NCBI GenBank assembly: GCA_948474755.1 | Contig: CAOLHI010002548.1 | Location: 184,378 to 248,377, forward strand | Reading direction: 5' to 3' | Source: Ctenosaura bakeri | Lineage: Eukaryota; Chordata; Lepidosauria; Squamata; Iguanidae | Length of the DNA stretch: 64,000 nucleotides | Shown: positions 1 to 9,400 of the stretch, piece after piece | How the letters are laid out: each line of letters opens with the position of its first letter | Position numbering within the stretch: the first letter of the stretch is position 1 | Made by a program: the position numbers and the translations under genes | The notes under the pieces: model-generated | What the model saw: the letters and a program-made list of their open reading frames with translations, nothing else | What the model was told of the DNA's origin: nothing | Database searches by the model: none

Positions 1-2066
1 TACACTGACATTTGGAGGAACGGTGTGGAGAAATATACGTGCTTTTTCCTGAGTGCATGTGAGTGCATTGATTTATTTTTTCGACAAATACAGAATTCTT
101 GTGTTGCCTATAGAATGTCAAAGCAGACATTGGCTGCAATTCCAAACATACTTACTAGAGAGTAAGCCCTGCTGAAAACAATGGGACATGTTTCTACATA
201 AATATACCCAGACTGCATTGGGCATTAATTCAAAAGATACAACCAGGTTTGGCCCTAATAACTATTTTCCTCCACAAAAAGAAAGGGAATACAGGCACAT
301 AAGAAGAATTTTGACCCCTCTTCCTGCATATCAGCACTATGACACAAGAAGCTAGACATGCTAATGCACACTACTTAATGCACACTTTTTTCCTCCGCCA
401 TTCCTGCCCATATGTATTTTCACCACTACCCTGTGAAGCAAGTTAGGCTGACCCAAGATGACCCACTGAACTGCCATAGTTGAGCCGTGTGTGTAATCTG
501 TGCACCTCCAGGGTCTCAGCATATATATATTGGCAGAGTATGCTAGTGACAGTGAGAACCAAGTTTGAGTTTTTTAGTCCAATGCTGGCAGATCATGGTC
601 TGAGTGGGGCAGTCTCATCCTGCCACTGTGGGATAATCCCCCTAGCTCAAACCACAAGCCACCAAAGGTTGTGTGTAAAATTATATCCCCCTGTTCTCCA
701 TTCTGCTTCAAAGAAAAAAGGAAGAACAGCTGTATTTTTCTCTCAATCATTATGGCATTGCAGAATGCTGAACTGTTGTTCAATGTAAGGCTCCCTGTTC
801 CCTATAACATTTTAAGAGTGGTTTTAGCTTCAAAATGGCTGCTTGATGAGCCACAGATGACATCTGCTGGTAAGAGTGGTAAATTGCTTACCAACTGTAA
901 GACCAGTGAAACATGGCATGGTATGGACATACATGAAATCATATTTCAAGAACCTATTCATCTGAGTCACTGGAAGTAATTTCTGCCACATCTTCACCTC
1001 CAGCCAATATCAGTGTCTGAGTAAGTGAGACCAAATACAATCTTGATAGCAGAGCAAACGACCACAGTATTGTTCCTCCTTTTTTCCCAAAAGATCAGCA
1101 AAAGGGTTTTGTAATAATGACTTTTTAATTGCTCAGCAGAGATAAATTAATTAATTACAAGAAAAAAAAGTGTTGGACTTCTCTAAACCAGAAAGTGTTT
1201 CACTGAACTATGGTAGGCTGTCATGTCACATCTGGCCTGCAAACCCTACCAGGGTCACATCTGTTGCTGTATTCTTGGTACCTGATTTCAAGAGAGGTTG
1301 AGAGGAAACACTTCCATGATCTGTGCAGGAAAAGCTGGTCCCATATCTCTGACTCAGAGAATTGGATCGTTAGCCTCCTAGGGTGATAAATATATACTAC
1401 ATTAAGCTCCCTTAGTTTATGCAGAGTTCCTCATGAGAAGAAGAGGGACAATCTATGTTTGCCTGACTGGAGGAGACTCATCTAGAGTCAATCTGCTCTC
1501 AATTTTTCTCCCTTCAGTATTCCTGCTATGCTGTCCATCTGAGTATGCCCTGCACCCTTAATTATTTTTAATCACACGTGCTAGTAGTGTTACCTCAAGC
1601 CGAAACTCCCATGATGAAGAATCTGATGATGAATCCTTCATGCCAATCAATTCTGCAAGAGACTTTTCTCTGTCCCAGAGGAGGGGGATTGGTGCCCCTT
1701 CAGCCGTTGAGGGACTATAACACCAATCACCCTTAGCCATTAGTTATGCTGGCTGAGGCTGATGGGAGATGGAACCCAATAGGATCTATAGGGCCAAAGG
1801 CTCCCCACAGCTGCTCTAACCCAGGGTGGAGGGAGAAACAAGTTCCCACCACTGAACGGTGTGTTATTCTACAACATTTTAAAAAAAATCTCATCTAGAA
1901 ACTAACAGGAGGGAAGACTGCAACGGGCCAAGTGGGGGGCCACATGGGTCAACAAAATGGAACAGACTTCTAGATGCGAGGGGTTGGGAGAGGAACCCAG
2001 TGCCACACAGGTCTACCTCCACACCAAGCCACATCATTTTTCCCCACTCTGTACTCCAAGGGTTAC
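1..2066. other. 3' flank of CYB5D1, no gene seen
   Basis: No coding exon could be supported here. On the minus strand it lies downstream of the CYB5D1 stop codon, so its right part should be CYB5D1 3' UTR. An ATTAAA variant poly(A) signal is readable on the minus strand at 1572-1567, which would give a UTR of about 500 nt; no canonical AATAAA is obvious nearby. Around 1740-1815 there is a decayed copy of the short repeat whose core reads like 'GATGGGAGTTGTAGTCC'. By synteny with mammals CHD3 would be expected further left, outside the window. Confidence 0.4.
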
Positions 2067-2297
2067 CTAGAGCTCAGTGAGATCATCATTGAAGTAGAGT
2101 AAGATGGCTGGTGTGTACAAATCAGCATCCATGTTGAGCTCATAGAACTCTTCATCCTCATCTGGAATGTGATTTTGCTGAAGGTTCTTATCCATGTCTA
2201 GATTGATGCCTTCGTATTTCCACGTGTAGCTGGCAGCATGGGCATTGTAAGGGAGATATCGTCGCAGGATCTCCCACATGGTTTCCTCTGTACATAC
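2067..2297 (-). CDS. CYB5D1: CYB5D1 coding exon 4 (terminal)
   Basis: Residues 142-217 and the TAG stop. The acceptor is CTCCATAG|GTATGT. The segment [20 protein letters not shown] is almost identical to the human protein. Confidence 0.95.
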   Translation of the reverse strand, partial: VCTEETMWEILRRYLPYNAHAASYTWKYEGINLDMDKNLQQNHIPDEDEEFYELNMDADLYTPAILLYFNDDLTEL

Positions 2298-5200
2298 CTA
2301 TGGAGAACTCCAAGGGTGGAATTACAAGAGGGTCAGAATGCATCTCAAAATCAAATAACTCCTTTCAGCCTCCATGTCCTTGGCGGCATGGGATGAGGGG
2401 GACACATGACATCCGTGTTTGATTTCCACAACATTATCTCACTAAAACTTTAGCAAGGGAGGAGAATCATTTGTTAATTTTTTTTTTTTTTTAATCCTAT
2501 GTGGAGGCAGGACAGGACTCACCTCAAGGGTATGCTCCTGAGAGGTCAGAGTATTGATGATTCGTATACGCCTTGTTTTGGTGGACAAGATGCCCACTTC
2601 ATAGAAGGGATCCTTCCACCAGGGCCTACCAAAGTCATTTGCCCAATCTGAGCGAGGCAAAGGAGGTGGAATGTGTACAAAGCGACCTTGTGGGGTATAA
2701 TACTTGAGACACCCTGTTAGAGGATCAATGTGTGTCTGTATCTGAAAGGAAGGAAGGAAGCGTCAATTAGTTAGTGGGGAGCTTTGATTTCCTTAGCAAA
2801 GAGGGAAGTAGATTTCATTAAAGACTTGGATGAAGGCACAGAGGGGATGACTATCAAATGTGCAGTTAACATCAAACTGTGAGTGGTGAGGAATAGGAAT
2901 AGGTTTCCACAGGAATAAATTGAAGGCTCTAAATTACTGGAGGTTTTTAAACAGCAAATGGATGGCCACCAATGTACTCCTAAATATAAATGTTTAGGAT
3001 TATGTTATACATGGAGGTGCCTTTGAAAATATTCCAGAAATTTCAGTTGGTCTAAAAGAGGGTGGCTAGATTGTTAACAGAGATGGCTCACATTTTTATT
3101 TTTTCACATGATCATATTGTATCAGGATTTCACCATCTTCCCTGGCTGTCAGTCCTCTTCTCAGCCCAGTTTCAAAGTCCAGTTTGAACATTATCTGACC
3201 CACCTCTGGGGGCCATGAGGCAATAAGAAGACCTTTTTGGTCATGGCATCCCATTTGTGTAATGCCTTTTCAAAGAAGCTTGTCGTATGCCTATAGTACA
3301 GAAATGGGCAGGCACCAAAAGAAAACATTTTTCTTTTCCCAGGCGCTTTAGAAATTGTTTCAGTACTTTTAGAACACTGCTTTGGCTTATCCTCTAGTTT
3401 TATATTTTCTTGTTTTACCTTTTTTTACTTTTAAATCTGCTTGTATACCCCCAGAAAACAAGAGTTAGTGGAGACTGTAAAACTAAAAAAAAAAGTGAAG
3501 GTAGGTATGAGTGCTTTTTCATAGTTGTAAATGACAGTAAATGATCACCCCTCTGTTGACCTTTGCTTTAGGCCCACGTTAACCTGCCCTGAGCACTGGA
3601 GCTGCAGGTACTCACATCTCTGGTTTTGGGGTTAAACCAGTGGCTAATGTCTTTCCCCGCTGCTTCAAGGATAGGCTTCATCAAGAGATCACCTGGAAAG
3701 GCAAAGAATATATATGGGAGAAATATAACATGGGAAACTCACTCCTATGAAGCCACTGGCCACTCTAGCCCTGTATGTACTTGGATTGGAAGTCTCCCTG
3801 CAGGGCATTTGGCCATCTGATTCTTTCAAAACAACCTCATGAAATATACCAACTGTTTTTCAAATTAGAAAAATAAGACTCATTAAGGCGTTGGTATAGG
3901 GGGAGCAGCAGGCAATGAAAAGTGATGGGGCAAAGCCTGTGAAAGGCTCTACTCATCATAGAGAAATAAAGCATTCTAGTGATCAGTCCAAAAGTTTCAT
4001 CTTCTCCAATATTCTTTTTTCCCCCCATTATTTTTATTAAAATATAAATCATAATGAACTATAATTTCCATGCCACACATCAGATACTTCTTCTTTAAAC
4101 ATCAAGTACATTAAATTTACTTATATATTATATATATTTTCCATAATTTTATCTAAATGTTTTAAGGATTTCTTACTCCTGTTTTCAAATAATTCAAAAA
4201 CCTCAAAAACAAAATTAATTTCTCAAAAACTAAAAAAACCTTACGAAAGAGGGAGGGAAAAAAAAAAACTTCCGATAATCTAAACCCATATCCTTATTGT
4301 CCAATAAATTAAAAATAACAGCCTGTTTTTTGTACTTCCTTTCATTATATTTTTCTTGGCTTTTCTCTGTAGTAAATATTATACATACTCTACATGCGCC
4401 AAACCCCATTTGTTGCTTAGGAACTTGGTTACCGGGTCCCATTCTCGCAGAACCTCGTCAGATTTCTCTTTAACTTTTATAGTAAGCGGGTCATTTTCTT
4501 TCATTTCTATTATTTTAATCATCCATTGCTCTATAGATGGGGGTTCTTTATTTTTCCATCCTTTAGCTATAAGAATTCTGGCAGCTGTAATTAGGTATAG
4601 TAAAATCCTCCAATATTTCTTGAAAATTTTCGAATCTATCATTTGGACCATATTTAGTAAGTGTATCTCTGGTTTTAAAGAAATTTGAATTTTAAATATT
4701 TCCATCAGATGTTTGTTCACCTCTTTCCAAAAACTACTGATTTCTGTACATTTCCACCACATATGCATAAATCTTCTCCAATAGTCTGAGCTGCACATGA
4801 ATGTATTAGAGAGCAGTTTGTCTAATGTGGAGGGCCAGCAATTTTTTTCCTCAGTGTGTCAGGAACTAGTCCCATATTAGGGCCTACTGGCCACCATTGT
4901 CTCTTTCTTTCTTTCTTTCCTTTCACAGACTGGCAGCTGATGGCTTGTGAACCAGCAACGGAACCTGTTGTCATTATACATCACAATAATGAAATCAAGT
5001 CACTCGTTGCATTATTTGTGGCACTATTCATTCACTTCCATTAGTTGTTTTTTTTTATTTTTATTATTATTATTATTATTATTATTTATTTATTTATTTG
5101 TATCCCGCCTCTCCGTATGGATCGAGGCGGCAAACAACTTACAAATAGCATGTATTTCGAAACATTTCTATACATTTTTTAAGAGAGATAACTCCAGGCT

Positions 5201-6138
5201 TGCCAAGAGAATGGCATGAAACTTTTAAAAATTCCTGTGGGAAAAATACGTATTAAAATGTGCTTTAAAAGAACATTGGAATAGCACTGTTTGAAATGCG
5301 ACGGGCGTCATGTAAAAGTTGTAAGACAACACGTCGCCCATCTGATGAATTGGGCCACTTCCGCACGAGACTGTTATAGCGCTATCATTCCACTTTCAAC
5401 CTCCTCTGGAATCCTGCAGTTTGCAGTTTAGGGCGGGGCCTTTGAGGAGCGCCATTTCCGCTCTAGCCTGTTATAGCGCGATGATCCCACTTTCAACCTC
5501 CTCTGGAATCCTGGGTTTGCAGTTTAGGGCGGGGCCTTTGAGGATCGCCTTTTCCGCACGAGCCTGTTATAGTGCGATGATTCCACTTTCAACCTCCTCT
5601 GGAATCCTGAGGTTTGCAGTTTAGGGCGGGGCCTTTGAGGATCGCCATTTCCGCACTAGCCTGTTATAGCGCGATGATTCCACTTTCAATATCCTCTGGA
5701 ATCCTGGGGTTTGCAGTTTCGGGAGGGACACTGCAAACCCCAGCATTCCAGAGGAGGTTGAAAGTGGAATCATCGCGCTATAACAGGCTAGTGCGGAAAT
5801 GGCTGATGTTGAAAGTGGAATGATCGCGCTATAACCGTCTCGTGCGGAAATGGCCCCGCAGCAGGCGAACCTTTACCCCATATTCCACGTCTTCGTCTTC
5901 CAGATGCCCCCGCGCCGTGGGGAAGTTACTTTTTCGGGCCCCGACTCCCCCGTCAGGAGGGCAAGGGGGACTGCGCTTCCACACGAAGGGGTAACCTTGA
6001 CCCTACTTTACCCTTGTTGGCGGCAGCCAGGGGGCTGAGGTCGTAAACCCGGCCCAAGAACGACACCCAGAGGTCCCAGGGCCTGTTGTGCACCGACACC
6101 TCCTTCGGCGAGTAGTAACGAGGCCTGTAGGACTCCAT
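2067..6138 (-). CDS. CYB5D1: Cytochrome b5 domain-containing protein 1 (4 coding exons)
   Basis: The spliced reading frame joins 6138-6012, 3692-3616, 2741-2523 and 2297-2067 with matching phases and GT-AG introns. It gives 217 residues against about 228 in human. Residues 9-67 form the cytochrome-b5-like part ([37 protein letters not shown]). The C-terminal half is strongly conserved and ends in [11 protein letters not shown]. The start is the first ATG in frame, 236 bp from the NAA38 start on the other strand. Family knowledge: CYB5D1 is linked to motile cilia and redox regulation in the axoneme. The usual HPGG haem-ligand motif is absent; H60 in ISHWF is the only obvious axial candidate, as in mammalian CYB5D1. 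The first intron (2.3 kb) holds an L1 fragment and a cluster of palindromic repeats. Identity is near certain; exact UTR ends are not known. Confidence 0.95.
2523..2741 (-). CDS. CYB5D1: CYB5D1 coding exon 3
   Basis: Residues 69-141, from [10 protein letters not shown] to TSQEHTLE. The acceptor is CCTTTCAG|ATACAG and the donor TTGAG|GTGAGT. Both boundaries are phase 0. Confidence 0.95.
3616..3692 (-). CDS. CYB5D1: CYB5D1 coding exon 2
   Basis: Residues 43-68, including the ISHWFNPKT segment with H60. The acceptor is TTTCCAG|GTGATC and the donor AGAGAT|GTGAGT. Confidence 0.93.
3985..4830 (-). mobile_element. LINE-1 3' fragment (end of ORF2)
   Basis: The minus strand at 4798-4379 is open for 139 residues and resembles the C-terminal tail of vertebrate L1 ORF2: [17 protein letters not shown], then [17 protein letters not shown]. 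The copy is cut off on its 5' side near 4830, and AT-rich sequence follows on its 3' side. It sits antisense to nothing and in the sense of CYB5D1 intron 1. The limits are approximate. Confidence 0.7.
5045..5150 (-). repeat. L2-like LINE tail and (ATT/ATTT)n microsatellite
   Basis: Read on the minus strand this is CCGCCTCGATCC, then GGCGGGATACAAATAAA, followed by a run of AAT/AAAT units. That is the typical 3' end of L2-type LINEs. The simple repeat occupies about 5050-5100. Confidence 0.55.
5353..5855. repeat. Tandem and inverted cluster of palindromic MITE half-units
   Basis: About four direct half-units of the GGCCATTTCCGCAC family, spaced about 95-98 bp (TTATAG cores near 5373, 5470, 5565 and 5663), are followed by inverted half-units (5725-5810 and 5810-5855). 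Each unit has the core CCACTTTCAACCTCCT and the GC-rich centre AGGGCGGGGCCTTTGAGG. Elsewhere in the window the family is a single simple palindrome, so this is an amplified composite. It ends about 160 bp from CYB5D1 exon 1. Confidence 0.85.
6012..6138 (-). CDS. CYB5D1: CYB5D1 coding exon 1
   Basis: This exon codes residues 1 to 43 (first base of the Gly43 codon). The donor reads AAGG|GTAAAG. The exon lies in the CpG-rich promoter region shared with NAA38. Confidence 0.93.
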
Positions 6139-6374
6139 GTCTGAGAGCGGACGCCGCCGCCGCTGCCATAGCAACCCGCGTTCGCCTCTCCGGGGCCGCA
6201 ACGCTCGACGGGAAATGTAGTCTGGGCGACGGGAAGAACGGGGCGGGGCGAGGGGAAACCGCGTGGCGGCGGCGACGGTATTGGGAGAACGAAGGGCGCT
6301 CTCCCGCACGGGCTGCCGGCGGTCGCGAGGCTTTCTGGGAGCTGTAGTCCAAGCGCGCGCCGGCGGAGGGGAAA
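6139..6374. promoter_or_regulatory. CpG-rich bidirectional CYB5D1/NAA38 promoter
   Basis: The CYB5D1 start codon (6138, minus) and the NAA38 start codon (6375, plus) are 236 bp apart, and the sequence between them is dense in CG dinucleotides. No TATA box is evident. Two matches to the ZNF143/Staf type motif (ACTAC then A-rich then CCCAG or CCC) are readable on the minus strand near 6335-6352 and 6208-6224. Head-to-head CYB5D1/NAA38 is also the arrangement in mammals. Promoter function is inferred from layout and composition. Confidence 0.75.
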
Positions 6375-6461
6375 ATGGCCGCCCCTGAGGTGCCGGAGCC
6401 GCTGCCGTTGCCGCAACAGAGAGGGGAGGAGAATGGCTGTGGGAGCAGCCCCGGCCCTGGG
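6375..6461 (+). CDS. NAA38: NAA38 coding exon 1
   Basis: Residues 1-29, ending GSSPGPG. The donor is CTGGG|GTAAGG, phase 0. Confidence 0.85.
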
Positions 6462-9400
6462 GTAAGGGGACCCAGGGAGGGGGGAGTAGGGGGGCCCCCC
6501 AAAAGGGGAGGAAGGGGGGAGGGGAAGAGGGCCACCTTGGGGAGGAGCCAGAGGGATGAGGAGAGGGGGCGACAGAAGGTGGGCGACAGAAGGTGGGCGG
6601 GGGGGCGCTCCTTTCCTGGACTGCAGCTCCCAGAACCCCCCAGCCAGCGTAGCCACGGCCAGCCCCTGGCGAGGGGGTCGCCCTGGGACCCCTTGAGCCG
6701 TGAAACTCCATTGGGGAGCCCTGGGCTAGCTGCTCTCCCTCCTGGCTGCCCCTCAGGCTTGTGGTGGGGAGGGGGAGGGGGAGGCCTGGGGGGTGAGGCG
6801 GGGGACAGGCGCCCCCAGGCAGAAGAAGGGGGCCTGGGGGATGCCCCTAACCCTGTAAGCCACGCTGAGGGTGGTCTGGGGAGGGGGAGCAGGGAAGAAA
6901 ATAGGGTGTTTTTGACCGTTTCCGCACCGCACGCTTGTAGCGCTCTCATTCCACTTTCAACAACCTGTGGAATCCTGGGGGTTTGCAGTTTAGGGAGAGG
7001 GATTTAGAATTCTCATCCAGAGAGCAGTTTGGCCTCAGTAAACTACAAACCCCAGAATTCCAAAGGAGGTTGAAAGTGGAATAAGAGCACTAGAACAGTC
7101 TAGTGCGGAAATGGCTTTTGTGAGCAGAGGCCTCCCTCAGGTATCCTTACCCCAGAACTTTCCAAGCCTTTCATGTGGGCGACACACTTTTTAGACGTTG
7201 CGCCATTTTCATAGAATCATAGAAATGTAGAGTTGGAAGAGACCCCAGGGGCCATCCAGTCCAACCCCCTGCCATGCAGGAACACCCTCAAAGCACTCCC
7301 TTAGACAGATGGCCATCCAGCCTCTGCTTAAAAACCTCCAAGGAAGGAGCCTCCACTACACTCCGAGGCAGCAGATTCCACTGCCGGACAGCCCTGACTG
7401 TCAGGAAGTTCTTCCTGAGGTTCAGATGGAGCCTCCTTTCCTGCAGCTTGAATTTATTGCTCCTTGTCCTGGTCTCTGGAGCAGCAGAAAACAAGCCCCC
7501 TCCTTCCTCTACATGGCATCCCTTCAAATATTTAAACATGGCTATCATGTCCCCTCTTAACCTTCTCTTCTGCAGACTAAACAGACCCAGCTCTCTAAGT
7601 TTATCCCCATAGGGCATGGCTTCCAGGGCCTTCACCATTTTGGTCACCCTCCTCTGGACTTGCTCCAGCTTGACCATGTCCTTCTTGAGTTGGGGTGCCC
7701 AGAACTGGACACAGTATTCAAGATGGGGTCTAACCAAAGCAGAGTAGAGGGGTACCAGTACCTCCCTCGATCTAGACACCATACTCCTATTGATGCAGCC
7801 GAGAATTGCATTGGCTTTCTTGGCTGCCGAGTAATTCAGTTTTATGCGTTACTATCGTATCTACCTACTATTGGCCAGGATTTTATTTTCTCATAGATAA
7901 CACTTACCGGAAGGATTTGAGATCCTGTGTCTCTAAGTCCCCAAACTGTCTTGCTCAGTGCCTGTAACTCCCCCCACCCACCCCCATATTCCCCAAACCA
8001 ATCTGTATTCAGAGTTGTTAACATACAGAGGTTGGGTCCCTGAGGGAATGTGCTGCCCTCCTCCTTGCTGCTAGGCCTCGTCTTCATCGCAGCTGGCCTA
8101 TTCCAGACAGGCACAGTTGACTGAGGCCCAAAAGCTCTCTGGCTGAGGATTCTAAAGGCCCCTCTCTAAACTGCAAAGCCCAGGATTCCATAGGATGTTG
8201 AAAGTGGAATAATAGCACTACAACAGTCTAGTGCGAAATGGCCAAGCTTGCCTCATTTTTCCTATGACTATTTCAAATTGAAATCCCAAATTCAAATACC
8301 TATTTCAAATGTTATACCTGCCTATGCCCACTCTTGCTGTATGACACCAGTAACCAAATTTCAACAGATTCATCCTTCTGTATGCCTGTTTTTCACTCTA
8401 CACCTTGAGAAATACCAGAATGGATTCTAGCATTTTTTTTTTTTTGTCTGTTCATCATTTCCACATTTTGTGCAGTTCCCCACATACGTATTCTGAATTG
8501 TGATACAATTAGTCAATTGATGGTATTTTCAGTTGCAATGATGTTAAGGGATTCCGGTTCTTTGGCAACCTTCTAAGGCACAACTGCCATGTTTTCAAGC
8601 TTGTGTAAAGGTCAGCAAAGAGTAAGGCCATTTCTGCACTAGACTGTTATAGCGCTATGATTCCACTTTCAACATCCTATGGAATCCTGGGGTTTGCAGT
8701 TTAGGGAGGGCCTCAAAGGCCATCTTCAAAGGCCCCTCCCTAAACTGCAAAGCCCAGGATTCCATAGCACCTTCTTAGACAGCCATTTATATGAGGTCTT
8801 TGCCTGGCACAGCCAATCATGTAAGGTCTTCTCCTGACACAAACTTTGACTTTTATATATTGTTAGATACGGGGCTAGTTACTGGCAAACTAGAGGTTAA
8901 ACTAACTAATCACTGCCCTTACTGGGGTCTTTCTCAGCCCAGGGTGGCGGCGGCAACACACATACACACTGCAGCCAACACACTAACCTACTGAGACATG
9001 CAGTTTGAAAAGCTCTGCTTTACGCATTGAATAGAAGGTGGTCTGGTGAGTTTATCTAAAAAAAGTGCTGGTGACATACCCCAGACTGGTATTCTATATA
9101 GACCAGTCTGTTTCATTTGGATAAAAGACATGAAGAAAACACTCAGTTTTCCATCTGTTAATCTGAGTTCCTCATTCATAAAATTGATAAAACAAAGCAG
9201 GAGTAAAACTCTAAGCAAATGTAACACCAGCACACAACTGGACACCTATTCTGGTAGGTCTTAAAGAGATGAAGAGAAAGAAGCCAGATCTGCTTTTTGG
9301 AGCCTTCCTAAAAAAAGATTTTCGAAATCCTACAGGAAAAGGGGTGGGGGTGACAAAGTTAGAGTTGCAGGCCTACATTTTGTCTCAGATGTTAAATTGT

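Noticed and set aside
5353..5855. Satellite or regulatory array unrelated to transposons
   Set aside because: The unit is the same as the arm of the palindromic MITE found about a dozen times elsewhere in the window.
6008..6949. Open frames of 210-313 codons on both strands across the CpG island and NAA38 exon 1
   Set aside because: They are Pro/Arg/Gly-rich translations of GC-rich, stop-poor sequence. Only the short segments that splice into CYB5D1 and NAA38 are conserved.
7288..7782. 164-codon open frame on the minus strand as a host gene
   Set aside because: It is the C-terminus of a CR1 reverse transcriptase, present in several truncated copies with the CR1 terminal octamers.
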